A stretch of 64,000 nucleotides of DNA from Flavobacteriales bacterium (GCA_016788205.1 JAEUTA010000025.1:186001-250000), one strand, 5' to 3'; shown: positions 1 to 9,408, numbered from the stretch's first letter. Numbers and translations: made by a program. Notes: generated by a model from the letters alone, not told the origin.

Positions 1-1883
1 AGAAGCCACGCTTGTGCCTGATAGACCGGTCCGGCACGGTCACCTTTCCGGACATCATTCCCGCCGGTCTCTACAGCCGCAGCGTCTTTCCAGGCCTCGG
101 CGATCAGGCCTGGATCCTCGCAGCCAACGACTCCCACTTTCTGGCCGAGTTGCTCCTCGTTGATACGCGAGCAGAACGACTACTAGGCCGTTTCCCGTTC
201 CCCTCCAAGGAGCGGATCTGGTCCGAGATCACCTCCTTGGTCGTGGCTGATGACCGCACCGTGTGGCTGGTCTGCAGCGATGGCTTGTACCAATTGGATA
301 CGATCACCAGTGTGTGGAAGATCCTCCGGCACCATCACGGCGATCCAAGTTCTCTTCCCAGCGATCGCCTGCTCTCCATGTGCTTTGACCCGGAAGACCC
401 GGTGAACGTGATCTGGGTGGGCACCGCTGGCTCCGGACTCGTGAAGTACGATCGGCGTAGTGGGGTGGTGGAGCGCTATACCACCAAGGAAGGACTGCCG
501 AACAACGTGGTCTATGGCATAATGCCGGACGAACGGCGCAACCTGTGGTTCAGCACCGATGTGGGCCTGTGCCGCCTGGACCCACGCAGCAAGGGACTAC
601 AACGCTACACCTTTGAGGATGGCTTGCTCAGCAACGAGTTCAATGCGCGCGCCGCCGGTGCAACAGCCGATGGCCGCATGTTCTTCGGTGGTCCCATGGG
701 CACCACCTGGTTCCGCCCCGCCGAGTTCTACAGCCGCACGGCACCGGCCGCCACCGTGCTCACGGGTCTGCGCCTGACCAACAGCGATGTGGCCGTGGGT
801 TCGTTCGCACTGCCCGGTGCCGATGGATCCCTGCTGCCAGAGGCGATCGCGTTCGCATCCACCATCAGCGTGCCGTACCGCGAACGCATGATCACCTTCA
901 CGTTCGCCTGCATGGACCATACCGCCCCGCAGCGCAATACGTTCCGGTACAAGCTGCAAGAGTTCAACACCGACTGGATCGAAGCGGGAGCAACGCACGA
1001 GGCCACCTTCACCAATTTGGACCCTGGGCGCTACACCTTCCTGGTGCAGGGGCGCACCAGCGAGGGGGTGTGGGACATGCAAGGCGCGCACATCACGCTC
1101 GTCATCATACCACCGTGGTGGAGTACGTGGTGGTTCCGTATCATCGCTGCGCTCGTGCTTGCCGGTGCGCTGTATGCGTTCTACCATTATCGCCTCATGC
1201 AGGCCATGAAGGTGGTGCGGGTGCGCGAGAACATCGCCCGCGACCTGCACGACGAGATCGGGTCCACCCTCAGTAGCGTGCAACTCTATAGTGCCGTGGC
1301 ACAACGCAAAAGCAGGGATCGGTCACCGGAGACTACCGAACTGCTGGGTCAGATCACTGAAGGGACCACCTCCGCGCTGGAGGCCATGAACGATATCGTG
1401 TGGGCCGTGAACGCCGAGAACGATAACATGGCACAGGTGGTACAGCGCATGAACAGCTATGCCATGCGGAACACCGACGCCATGGACTGTGAACTGGGGT
1501 TCCAGGTGCAGCAGGGCATTGCCACCCAGCACTTGGGCATGACGCAGCGCAAGAACCTCTACCTCATCTTCAAGGAAGCGGTGAACAATGCGGTGAAGTA
1601 TGCCGATCCCCACACGCTGACCATCCACCTCGAAGCAGCGGGAGCGGGGTTCCTCCTGCGCGTAATGGACGACGGCAAGGGATTCGACCCCGATGCTGTG
1701 GCTGAGGAGAACGCCATGGGTGGCAATGGACTGGATAACATGCGCCGCCGCGCCGCGGAGATGGATGGCATCCTCGTGATCCGTTCGGCACCGGGGAGCG
1801 GCACCACGGTGGAACTCCGCTTCAACGCCACCAGTGGTAAATCAAGAGTTCCATTGATGAACAGCGGCGGCGATGTCCGCTAG
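1..1883 (+). CDS. Sensor histidine kinase with beta-propeller sensor region (5' end cut by window)
   Basis: This is a membrane sensor kinase expected to phosphorylate the regulator encoded next to it. The frame is open from base 3 with no credible start, so the N-terminus lies upstream. The visible part has propeller repeats of the two-component-regulator type (motifs such as VIWVGTAGSGLVKYD and LWFSTDVGLCRLD). A Y_Y_Y domain follows at about residues 290-365, then one membrane helix after PPWWSTWWF. The HisKA_3 dimerisation region has RDLHDEIGS with the phospho-acceptor His, and the HATPase domain has KEAVNNAVKYA, DDGKGFDP and GGNGLDNM. The propeller is presumably periplasmic and binds an unknown ligand. 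The regulator gene starts 9 bases downstream. Confidence 0.93.
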   Translation, partial: KPRLCLIDRSGTVTFPDIIPAGLYSRSVFPGLGDQAWILAANDSHFLAELLLVDTRAERLLGRFPFPSKERIWSEITSLVVADDRTVWLVCSDGLYQLDTITSVWKILRHHHGDPSSLPSDRLLSMCFDPEDPVNVIWVGTAGSGLVKYDRRSGVVERYTTKEGLPNNVVYGIMPDERRNLWFSTDVGLCRLDPRSKGLQRYTFEDGLLSNEFNARAAGATADGRMFFGGPMGTTWFRPAEFYSRTAPAATVLTGLRLTNSDVAVGSFALPGADGSLLPEAIAFASTISVPYRERMITFTFACMDHTAPQRNTFRYKLQEFNTDWIEAGATHEATFTNLDPGRYTFLVQGRTSEGVWDMQGAHITLVIIPPWWSTWWFRIIAALVLAGALYAFYHYRLMQAMKVVRVRENIARDLHDEIGSTLSSVQLYSAVAQRKSRDRSPETTELLGQITEGTTSALEAMNDIVWAVNAENDNMAQVVQRMNSYAMRNTDAMDCELGFQVQQGIATQHLGMTQRKNLYLIFKEAVNNAVKYADPHTLTIHLEAAGAGFLLRVMDDGKGFDPDAVAEENAMGGNGLDNMRRRAAEMDGILVIRSAPGSGTTVELRFNATSGKSRVPLMNSGGDVR

Positions 1884-1892
1884 TTTTACACC

Positions 1893-2531
1893 ATGCCAGT
1901 GCGGGTAGCTGTCTTCGATGATCACGCCAAGCGACGCGACGGCCTTCGCATGCTCATCGACTCATCCGACGAGATGGAGTGCGTGGGCACCTTCCCGGAT
2001 TGCCGCGATGTGTTGCGCAACGTGGCCGAATGCACACCCGATGTGGTGCTCATGGACATCGACATGCCGCATGTGGACGGCGTGGCGGGCGTCACCCTGC
2101 TTCGCAAGCAGTTCAAGGACCTGAAGATCCTGATGCAAACGGTGTTCGAGGACAACGAGAAGATCTTCGCCTCCATCCTGGCTGGTGCCGATGGCTATCT
2201 GCTGAAACAGACCTCGCCGACGAAATTGCTGGACGGCATCATCGAGGTAACGCAAGGCGGCGCGCCCATGACACCGGCCGTCGCCAAGAAGGTGTTGCTC
2301 TTGTTCGCCCAACGCAGCGGTTCGGTGAAGGAGAAGGACTTCAAGCTTACGGACCGGGAGACCGAGATCTTGAAGCTGCTGGTGGATGGCTACAGCTACA
2401 AGCGCATCGCCGCGAAATGCGATATCGGCTACGCCACGGTGAACACGCACGTGAACCACATCTACGAGAAGCTGAAGGTGAACTCGGCCACGGCGGCGGT
2501 GAGCCTGGCGCTGCGCGAAGGGTTGGTGTAG
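1893..2531 (+). CDS. LuxR/NarL-family response regulator
   Basis: This 212-residue regulator is the likely partner of the kinase immediately upstream. The receiver domain spans residues 1-120, with acidic pocket residues in VFDDH, phospho-acceptor Asp55 in VVLMDIDMPH and the conserved Lys in GYLLKQTSP. The C-terminal LuxR-type helix-turn-helix begins at about residue 148 (LTDRETEILKLLVDGYS, then TVNTHVNHIYEKLKVNS). It would act as a DNA-binding transcription factor, but its targets are not visible. The start is the ATG 9 bases after the kinase stop. The sequence TAGTTTTA just before the ATG is close to a -7 element, so some independent transcription is possible. Confidence 0.95.
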   Translation: MPVRVAVFDDHAKRRDGLRMLIDSSDEMECVGTFPDCRDVLRNVAECTPDVVLMDIDMPHVDGVAGVTLLRKQFKDLKILMQTVFEDNEKIFASILAGADGYLLKQTSPTKLLDGIIEVTQGGAPMTPAVAKKVLLLFAQRSGSVKEKDFKLTDRETEILKLLVDGYSYKRIAAKCDIGYATVNTHVNHIYEKLKVNSATAAVSLALREGLV

Positions 2532-2594
2532 ACATCACATGCTTCCTGGAGGGCGCAGCGAGCCTGTGTTCGCTGCGCAGGAGGCCGGACTCGT

Positions 2595-3062
2595 TCACTT
2601 GAGCACCTCCGCCAATTCGATCAGGTTCCCCCAGGGGTCGGCGAAGAAACCCAGGCGTTTGCCGATGACCGATAGGTCGAAGGCTTCGCCGACCGGATCA
2701 ACGCCCCGACGTTTCAGTTCGGCGAGCGTATCGTCCACGCTCGCCACATCCAGGCAGAAGTGGTGGTACCCAGCCGGGTGCAGGCTTTCGTTCAGGTCCT
2801 TGTAGTCGGGTGCGAGAGCGGGATCGCCGCCGCCAAGCAGCTCGATCCAGAAGTTGTCGTCGTTCGGTGGCGCGAGGTAGGCGAGTTGCAGCTCACCAAA
2901 GGGCCACTCGTGTACCACGCGGAAGTCAAGCTTCTCCACGTACCACTGCTTGCTGGCTTCGAAGTCGGGTACGCGCACCGCGACGTGTGCGCCGCGTAGG
3001 TTGCTGAAGGGGCTGTTCGGGTTCTTGGCGGGAATGTGGATGATGGGTCGTTGCGTAGGCAT
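2595..3062 (-). CDS. VOC-superfamily (glyoxalase/bleomycin-resistance-like) protein
   Basis: This 155-residue cytoplasmic protein carries one vicinal-oxygen-chelate domain: GAHVAVRVPDFEASKQWYVE near the start, the His-containing YHHFCLDVASVDD in the middle, and FADPWGNLIELAEVL at the end. The paired strands fit a metal-dependent lyase, isomerase or dioxygenase; the substrate cannot be read from the sequence. A longer frame from a GTG at 3113 is possible. I prefer the ATG at 3062 because a promoter with a -7 element and an AraC-type operator lies at 3083-3149, which would sit inside or at the start of the longer version. The shared operator ties it to the aldehyde-reductase operon at 3233-5283. 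Confidence 0.88.
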   Translation of the reverse strand: MPTQRPIIHIPAKNPNSPFSNLRGAHVAVRVPDFEASKQWYVEKLDFRVVHEWPFGELQLAYLAPPNDDNFWIELLGGGDPALAPDYKDLNESLHPAGYHHFCLDVASVDDTLAELKRRGVDPVGEAFDLSVIGKRLGFFADPWGNLIELAEVLK

Positions 3063-3082
3063 GGGGGAAGGTTGTTCGACCG

Positions 3083-3149
3083 CAAAGAGAGCGGGGTGAG
3101 GAGGAAAGCTCACATGCGTAACGCGCCATTGTACTTGCCGGACGCGCCA
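3083..3149 (-). promoter_or_regulatory. Promoter with AraC-type direct-repeat operator upstream of the VOC gene
   Basis: Read on the minus strand, two copies of TGGCGCG (3149-3143 and 3128-3122) are repeated with a 21-base period, two helical turns, as expected for an AraC-family dimer. The proximal copy ends 32 bases before TCTCTTTG (3090-3083), a 7/8 match to the Bacteroidota -7 element. The same arrangement with identical distances is found before the alcohol dehydrogenase gene (5289-5355). Binding by the AraC-type protein at 3233 is inferred. Confidence 0.65.
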
Positions 3150-3232
3150 CGCGTGCTTTCGCCGCGCATCGAAAGGGATCTCACATCATCCTTGGGCGAT
3201 CGCGTCACACGGTTCGATCGAACGGTGCCACT

Positions 3233-4231
3233 TCAGGCGACCGCACGGTGCTGCATGCGCCATTCCCCCGGCGTAACACCTTCCCAGCTGTTGAACGCAC
3301 GGAAGAAGGAGTTGGCATCCTCATAACCGAGCAGGTAGGCCGTCTCGTTCAACTCCATGGCCTGGCTCAGGTAGTGGTGCGCCAGTTCACGTCGGGTTCC
3401 CTCAACCACGTACTGGAAGGTGATTTCCTCATCGGCGAGTTTGCGCTGGAGGGAACGCGGGCTGAGTCCGAGTTCGCCCGCGACATCCTTCAGGCTGGGC
3501 CGTTTGCCGGCGAGGGAGCGTTGCAATACCTGCTTAACCCGCGTGGCGATGTCGACGGGTAGCTTCTTCGCGGCGAGTTCAGAATCCAATTGCGCACCGA
3601 CGAGTGCGAGCAGTTCCGCGTTGTGCGTGGTGAATGGCAGGGCCAGGTCCACCGTGCGGAAGATGAGGGCATTGCGTTCCGCTTTGAATTTCACGCGGCA
3701 GCCGAAGTGCTTCTCCAGCATGTCGCGGTGTTTCATGCCGCGCCGCAGGTCGAGGCGAACGGCACTGAGGCGCCCTTCGGTACCGCGGCGCCCGATGGCG
3801 AAGATCCACGCGAGGCAATTGTCCACAAGCACATCAGGCTCGTTCTCGGTGGCTTCGGTGAAGACGAACTCCACGGCGGTGTCCGCGCCTTCGCGATGCA
3901 GGTGGATGTGCTCCGGACATACGAGCTGTTTGTAACGGCCCATGCGTTCCACGGCGTCCCCGAAGGTCCTGCTGCACACGGCGGCGATGGCGGTGGGTTG
4001 CAGGCGCTCCACGCGCATGTCGGATCCCATGGTGATACCGATGGAAGGGTCAACGCTGATCTCGCCAACGGCCCGCCACAGTGCGAAGAGCTCGGCGGTG
4101 GAGACGGTGATCTTCTCCTGTTCGAAGAAGCTGGGGGACAGACCGGCCTGACGGAGCAACGGATCGAGCGCGATCCTCTGTTCTTTCAGTCGACGGCCCA
4201 GTTCACTGCCGATGCGGAAGCGGTCGGTCAT
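3233..4231 (-). CDS. AraC-family transcriptional regulator (arabinose_bd-type N-terminus)
   Basis: This 332-residue regulator has an N-terminal ligand-binding region of the type seen in OruR-like regulators (about residues 20-210; LRQAGLSPSFFEQ, CRVKFKAERNALIFRTVDLA). A C-terminal AraC double helix-turn-helix spans about residues 245-328 (LKDVAGELGLSPRSLQRKL, then TAYLLGYEDANSFFRAFNSW). Its ATG overlaps the stop of the upstream dehydrogenase gene by 4 bases, so the two are co-transcribed and probably translationally coupled. Matching 21-bp-spaced direct repeats before the VOC gene and before the dehydrogenase operon suggest it controls both, including its own operon. An aldehyde or related electrophile is a reasonable guess for the inducer, from the target genes. 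Confidence 0.92.
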   Translation of the reverse strand: MTDRFRIGSELGRRLKEQRIALDPLLRQAGLSPSFFEQEKITVSTAELFALWRAVGEISVDPSIGITMGSDMRVERLQPTAIAAVCSRTFGDAVERMGRYKQLVCPEHIHLHREGADTAVEFVFTEATENEPDVLVDNCLAWIFAIGRRGTEGRLSAVRLDLRRGMKHRDMLEKHFGCRVKFKAERNALIFRTVDLALPFTTHNAELLALVGAQLDSELAAKKLPVDIATRVKQVLQRSLAGKRPSLKDVAGELGLSPRSLQRKLADEEITFQYVVEGTRRELAHHYLSQAMELNETAYLLGYEDANSFFRAFNSWEGVTPGEWRMQHRAVA

Positions 4232-5283
4232 TCCTGCAAAGTTGCCATGTCAATGACGAACCGGTAATGTACATCTTGCTTGATCATGCGTTCCCACGCC
4301 TCGTTGATCTGATCCATGCGGATCATCTCGATCTCGGAGGTGATGCCATGCTCAGCGCAGAAGTCCAGCATCTCCTGTGTTTCGGCGATGCTGCCGATGC
4401 CCGAGCCCGCGAAGCTGCGGCGCTGACCGAGCAGGCTGAAGGCGCTGACGGGCAGCGGATGCTCGGGCGCACCCACGAGCGTGAGCGTGCCGTTGAGCTT
4501 GATCAGTTGCAGGTAGGCGTTGATGTCGTGTTGTGCGGACACGCAATCCAGTATGAAGTCGAAGCTGCTGCGGTGTTGCTTCATGGCCTCGGCATCGGTG
4601 CTCACCACCACTTCGTTCGCGCCGAGCTTCAGGCCATCAGCGACTTTCTTCGGTGAAGTGGTGAATAGCACCACGTGCGCACCGAACGCCCTGGCGAATT
4701 TCACGCCCATATGCCCCAAGCCACCGAGGCCAACGATACCCACCTTCATACCGGGTCCCACCTTCCAATGGCGCAGTGGTGAGTACGTTGTGATACCGGC
4801 GCACAGCAGTGGTGCGGCGGAGGCGAGGTCAAGGCCCGCTGGTACGCGCAGCACGAACGCCTCATCCACCACGATGCTGCTGCTGTAGCCGCCGAGGGTG
4901 TGCGTGTTCAGGTGTCCGTCCAGGCTGTTGTAGGTATACGTTGCACCGTTGGTGCAGTAGTTCTCCAAACCTTGCTGGCAGCTGGGGCAGGTACGGCAGC
5001 TATCCACCATGCAGCCCACCGCGCTCGTGTCGCCCACCTTGAACTTGGTCACGCCCGCACCCACGCGGGTGACGCGCCCCACGATCTCGTGACCGGGGAC
5101 ACAGGGGTACTTGGCCGGTCCCCATTCGCTGCGTGCAGTGTGGATATCGCTGTGACACACACCACAATAGAGGATCTCCATCTCAACGTCATGCGCGCCC
5201 GGTTCCCGGCGTTGGATGGGCGTGAACGTAAGGGAGGTGGTGGAAGAATGTGCCGCGTAGGCTTTGGCGTTGTTGGTCTTCAT
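4228..5283 (-). CDS. Zinc-dependent NAD(P) alcohol dehydrogenase / aldehyde reductase, YahK-like
   Basis: This 351-residue medium-chain dehydrogenase of the cinnamyl-alcohol/YahK branch most likely reduces aldehydes with NADPH in the cytoplasm. Catalytic zinc ligands are seen in YCGVCHSDIHTARSEWG and PGHEIVGRV. Four structural-zinc cysteines lie in CMVDSCRTCPSCQQGLENYC, and the nucleotide-binding glycines in GIVGLGGLGHMGVKFA. The N-terminal pattern ITRREPG/IQRREPGAHDV followed by the zinc site resembles E. coli YahK. It is the first gene of an operon with the AraC-type regulator (4-base overlap). The promoter lies 6-72 bases upstream. Substrate range is not determinable. Confidence 0.94.
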   Translation of the reverse strand: MKTNNAKAYAAHSSTTSLTFTPIQRREPGAHDVEMEILYCGVCHSDIHTARSEWGPAKYPCVPGHEIVGRVTRVGAGVTKFKVGDTSAVGCMVDSCRTCPSCQQGLENYCTNGATYTYNSLDGHLNTHTLGGYSSSIVVDEAFVLRVPAGLDLASAAPLLCAGITTYSPLRHWKVGPGMKVGIVGLGGLGHMGVKFARAFGAHVVLFTTSPKKVADGLKLGANEVVVSTDAEAMKQHRSSFDFILDCVSAQHDINAYLQLIKLNGTLTLVGAPEHPLPVSAFSLLGQRRSFAGSGIGSIAETQEMLDFCAEHGITSEIEMIRMDQINEAWERMIKQDVHYRFVIDMATLQE

Positions 5284-5288
5284 CCGTA

Positions 5289-5355
5289 CAAAGGACGGGA
5301 TGGTAGGTCAGGCTTGTATATGCGGAACGCGCCAATGTACTCGCACATCGCGCCA
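5289..5355 (-). promoter_or_regulatory. Promoter with AraC-type direct-repeat operator upstream of the dehydrogenase-araC operon
   Basis: On the minus strand TGGCGCG occurs at 5355-5349 and 5334-5328, a 21-base period. The proximal copy is 32 bases upstream of GTCCTTTG (5296-5289), a -7-like element 5 bases before the ATG. The 26 bases at 5319-5344 match 3113-3138 at 22 positions. Sequence and spacing both match the site before the VOC gene. Confidence 0.65.
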
Positions 5356-5463
5356 GCGCATGAGGCCGTGATCATCCGACCTACGAGCGAGAACCCTTCC
5401 GGTAGAACGGCCGTTAAAGGACCCTCTTGCCTGCTCGGGCGCAGGTCTTCAAGCTCTCTTGTG

Positions 5464-8400
5464 ATGAAAGAAACGTGTGCGTTGCTGAGGCTTTTCATGT
5501 GTTCTCTCGTGGTGGTCTGTGCGCAGGATTCGTTCGCGGCGACCTACTACGCGCGCGCCAACGGCGCTTGGAACGTGGCAAGTACGTGGAGCATCATCGG
5601 CTACTCCGGCGCGGCTGCGGCCACTACTCCGGGGTCAGCCCCGGGTGATATAGTACTGATCGGTGGGCGGCAGATAACGGTGACCACCACACCGGCCAAT
5701 GCGCTGGTGTCCATTACCCTGAACCATCTGGGGGCAGCAGGTACCACCCGGCTGGATATCAACACTGCTGGCGTCGTGCTCACATGCAATGCCTTCACCA
5801 TGCTGGACAACAACCTGGACCAGCACATGGAACTTGAGGTCTCCAGCAGCGCAAGACTTCAGGTGAACGGCAACTTCGCGGTAACCCGGGGCACGAGCAA
5901 CGCAAGGGATAAACGCATGCTGGTCTATGTGCGCAATACGGCACGTGTCAATGTCACCGGTACGTTCACCTATACCTACAACAGGTCCGGGGGCGAGAAT
6001 GAGCAGGAGATCCGCCTGGACGACAGCGCTCAACTCAACGTTACGGGAGCGTTCAGCATCGCCATGGGGAATTCCAGCCAGGGTAACGACCAGTTCAACT
6101 TCCAGATGAACGGTAGCTCTTTGGTCTCGGCGGGTAGCACCACGACCATGACGGTGAACAGTGCCGACGGCGACGACATGAATCTGGACCTGAATGGTGG
6201 AACGTTCTCCAGCACAGGCCTCATGACCTTGCGGGTCGCCAATGGCTCCAACAACGCCTGCGTCTTCGATACGGAGATCGATGGAGCGACGATCAATGCC
6301 AATGCTGGATTGACCCTGGACCAAGCCGGCGGCACCGGTGCATTCGACTTCATGCTGAACGCGAACTCGACCGCCGCCGCGGCCGTGCTCAATGTTACCG
6401 GTAACCTTACTGTGAACCATACGTCCGGGGGCGATCAGACGATCCAGACGAACACGAATAGTACGGTGACCGTGACGGGCAACATGCCGATGACCTTCAC
6501 CGAAAGCGCTACGCGTACCCAAGTGCTTGACATGAACGGAGGCACCTTCACGGTGACCGGCAACCTCACCAACACGATAAGCAGTGGTGTGAACCATCGG
6601 TTCGATATCCTGCTCGATGGCGCGGCGCGCTTCAATGTGAACAACGATGTGACCATCGGTCAGGGAGGCAGTGCCATGCGCCTATTCCTGAACGCTACGA
6701 ACGGAAGCACCGCTGAATTCAACGTGGGACGGGACTTCACCATCAATCACGCCAATGCCGCGACCCACGTGGATGTGGAACAATACGGTTCGTCGCGACT
6801 TACCACAGGCCGGGACATGATCCTGAACAACCCGGCACAGAACGGTGATCGCATGATCCTGCGCATGTATGGATCCAGCACCTTGGTGGTGACGCGTGAT
6901 CTCACCATGAGCCTTACCGGTGGTAACCCGAACAGCGACGACCGCATCGGCATCGAACAGAACAGCGGTACGGTCAACGTGGGCGGCAACGTCTCTTACA
7001 ACCGGACGGCAGGAGATGACATCTTCTGGAACATGGGCAACGGCACGGCCAGCATCGGCGGCAACTTCACGTTCACCAGTGGAACGGGCGACGATACATA
7101 CCTGGTCCTGAACGGATCGAGCTCCATGACGATCATAGGCAACCTCATGTTCGACCTGAACAGTGGCGATCTCGGCTACCTATACTTGAACGAAGGGTCG
7201 GGTAGCGGAGCCTCGCTGGCCGTTGGTGGTTCGCTCACGATAGATCACGAGACGCAGGCCGGGGATGCCACCATCGAGCTCGACAATGGCAGTTCCCTGT
7301 CGGTAGGCACAACGCTGACATGGGACATGGACGCCACCAACAACGCCAAGGCCAGGTTCCTTATCAGCAATGATGCGAACACGGTGCAAGTGGGCACAAA
7401 CATGGTGTTGCAACAACTTTCCGGCGGCAGCAACAACGACTTCGACTTCGACCAGCAGGGTGGCACCGTTACGGTAGGTGGGAGCGGCACCTTCCGGCTC
7501 GCTTCGGGTACCTCTGGTGACTTCAACATGCGGCTGCGCAATACCAGCACGCTGAATATCAACGGCAGCGCTGCATTCCAATTCTCCGGTGGTGATGACT
7601 ATAACTGGCGCGTGGAGGACAACAGCACCGTTGTGATCGGTGGCAACGCGACCTACCAACAGACCGGCGGTGACGACTTCACGGGAAGTGTGAACAACAA
7701 CAGTTCCATGACGGTTGGTGGGCACATGACGTTCCAGCACACTGGCGGTGATGACTTCCTCTTCACCACGAACAACAACAATGCGCTGCTGGTGGTGAAC
7801 GGGAGTTTGATCATGCAGGATACACAGGGCGGTTCCACCATCACAGAGCTGCAACTGGACAATGCAAGCACTACGCGCGTTCTGGGTGATATACAGATGA
7901 CGGCGACGGCATCCGGCGAAGTCCTCATCGATATGAACAACTCGGCGTACTTGAGGATCGCTGGTTCGTTCCTGCGCAGTGCCACGCCCAGTCGTTTCGG
8001 AACGCTGACCATGACGAACGCCGCAACGCTCGAATACAACGGCACACTGAATACGCAGGTGATGGCCGCGAATGCGGGAAGTGGAACGGATGGTTTCACC
8101 TTCACCCGTGTAGTGGTGAACAATACGTACGGTACCTCGCCCCAGCTTACCACGGAAGGAGTGACCACCATCAACGAGTCGCTCACGCTCACACGTGGCA
8201 TCGTGTCCACGCTGGCGGCCCGCATGGTGGTGATGGCGCACAACTCCACGGCGACCGGCGGGAACGTGAACAGCTACATCGACGGTCCGATGAAGAAGAT
8301 CGGCAACGACGCGTTCGTATTCCCATTGGGGAATGGTGGGCGCTGGGCACGCCTGGGCATGGAGAACCTGAATTCCTTCGGGAATACCACGGAGATGGTG

Positions 8401-9300
8401 GCCGAGTTCGTGAAGCAGCCCTCGCCTAACAATGGCCCGACCTATTACGGCACAGGTATCCATCACGTGAGCTACATCGAGTACTGGAAGTTGGATCGTG
8501 TGCTCGACGCCGGCAACGATGCCAGTACCCAGGTACGCTTGTATTGGGAACTGGCGTCAGCCAGCGGCATAACGCTCAACTCGGACCTGCGCGTGGCACA
8601 ATTCCGCACGAGCACGACCAAGTGGGAGAACCATGGTGGCAGTGCCACTGGAGGCACATCGGGCAGCGTGCTCAGCACGACGGCGGTCTCCAGTTTCGGC
8701 AACCTGTCATTCGGTAGCTCGGGAGGTACCAATCCGTTGCCGGTTGAACAGCTTTCGTTCAACGCCTGGGCCGCAAATGCGGTGGTGGATATCGCGTGGA
8801 GCACGGCGTCCGAGTCGAATAGCGACCATTTCGAAGTGGAGGTAACGCGCGATGGGACCATTTTCCGTTCCGTTGGAAGGGTAGCGGCGGCAGGCTACTC
8901 ACAGGCGAACTTGAATTACACGCTGCGCGATGAACTTCCATTCGAAGGCACATCGTACTACCGCCTGAAACAGGTCGATCTGGATGGGTCCGTCACCTTC
9001 TCGGATATGGTCGCCGTGCAATTCGATCCGTACGATGCAAGAGGCGCGTTGATACCTTATCCGAACCCGTCCAGCGGTATGCTGAACGTGAAGCCGTTCG
9101 CTCAAGAGGGCGTGTTCAGTGTGGAGGTCATGGATGCCACGGGTCGACTCGCGTTGCGTGCGCAGCGAGCGATGAACGGTATCGAGGCGATGCCGTTGGA
9201 TGCGTCAACACTGCCGGACGGTCGCTACATCGTGGTGGTCACCCGCATGAACGGGGAGCGCAGCGCTGCGCCTTGGGTCAAGGTCGGGTCGAGCGAGTAG
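5464..9300 (+). CDS. Large secreted beta-solenoid surface protein with T9SS sorting domain
   Basis: This 1278-residue exported protein starts at the ATG that opens a signal peptide (RLFMCSLVVVCAQDSFA). A longer frame upstream only overlaps the dehydrogenase on the other strand. After a conserved N-terminal block (YYARANGAWNVASTWS), most of the chain is a run of short Gly/Asn/Thr-rich repeats such as VTGNLTVNHTSGGD, predicted to form a right-handed beta-helix. A fibronectin-like region (VDIAWSTASESNSDHFEVE) follows, then a T9SS type A sorting domain (IPYPNPSSGMLNVKPF to LPDGRYIVVV). Secretion across the outer membrane by T9SS is therefore expected. The role is unknown; adhesion or matrix formation is only a guess. 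Confidence 0.85.
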   Translation: MKETCALLRLFMCSLVVVCAQDSFAATYYARANGAWNVASTWSIIGYSGAAAATTPGSAPGDIVLIGGRQITVTTTPANALVSITLNHLGAAGTTRLDINTAGVVLTCNAFTMLDNNLDQHMELEVSSSARLQVNGNFAVTRGTSNARDKRMLVYVRNTARVNVTGTFTYTYNRSGGENEQEIRLDDSAQLNVTGAFSIAMGNSSQGNDQFNFQMNGSSLVSAGSTTTMTVNSADGDDMNLDLNGGTFSSTGLMTLRVANGSNNACVFDTEIDGATINANAGLTLDQAGGTGAFDFMLNANSTAAAAVLNVTGNLTVNHTSGGDQTIQTNTNSTVTVTGNMPMTFTESATRTQVLDMNGGTFTVTGNLTNTISSGVNHRFDILLDGAARFNVNNDVTIGQGGSAMRLFLNATNGSTAEFNVGRDFTINHANAATHVDVEQYGSSRLTTGRDMILNNPAQNGDRMILRMYGSSTLVVTRDLTMSLTGGNPNSDDRIGIEQNSGTVNVGGNVSYNRTAGDDIFWNMGNGTASIGGNFTFTSGTGDDTYLVLNGSSSMTIIGNLMFDLNSGDLGYLYLNEGSGSGASLAVGGSLTIDHETQAGDATIELDNGSSLSVGTTLTWDMDATNNAKARFLISNDANTVQVGTNMVLQQLSGGSNNDFDFDQQGGTVTVGGSGTFRLASGTSGDFNMRLRNTSTLNINGSAAFQFSGGDDYNWRVEDNSTVVIGGNATYQQTGGDDFTGSVNNNSSMTVGGHMTFQHTGGDDFLFTTNNNNALLVVNGSLIMQDTQGGSTITELQLDNASTTRVLGDIQMTATASGEVLIDMNNSAYLRIAGSFLRSATPSRFGTLTMTNAATLEYNGTLNTQVMAANAGSGTDGFTFTRVVVNNTYGTSPQLTTEGVTTINESLTLTRGIVSTLAARMVVMAHNSTATGGNVNSYIDGPMKKIGNDAFVFPLGNGGRWARLGMENLNSFGNTTEMVAEFVKQPSPNNGPTYYGTGIHHVSYIEYWKLDRVLDAGNDASTQVRLYWELASASGITLNSDLRVAQFRTSTTKWENHGGSATGGTSGSVLSTTAVSSFGNLSFGSSGGTNPLPVEQLSFNAWAANAVVDIAWSTASESNSDHFEVEVTRDGTIFRSVGRVAAAGYSQANLNYTLRDELPFEGTSYYRLKQVDLDGSVTFSDMVAVQFDPYDARGALIPYPNPSSGMLNVKPFAQEGVFSVEVMDATGRLALRAQRAMNGIEAMPLDASTLPDGRYIVVVTRMNGERSAAPWVKVGSSE
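7560..7805 (+). repeat. Tandem 75-bp coding repeats of the beta-solenoid
   Basis: Within the large T9SS protein, units carrying GGDDYNW, GGDDFTG and GGDDFLF recur at about 75-base intervals (near 7592, 7666 and 7741). Each is followed by NNST/NNSS-type turns and a VxGGxxTxQ strand. The 25-residue period fits one turn of a beta-helix. The copies are diverged, so this is an old amplification. Confidence 0.7.
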
Positions 9301-9408
9301 AACCTGTAACGTTCACTCACCAGGAAGGGCTTGCGGAGCTTCTGCAATGATTCTCTGGGGTGGTGGATCCATGCTGGAAGGCGAGCTTTGCAGCAGCGAA
9401 TACGGCAC

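Noticed and set aside
7180-8466. Long minus-strand frame opposite the beta-solenoid gene
   Set aside because: His/Arg-rich shadow of a repetitive coding sequence; no start context or family.
5464-9300. The repeats of the large secreted protein as a possible CRISPR array
   Set aside because: The units are translated, diverged, and have no constant spacer/repeat pattern; no cas genes are near.
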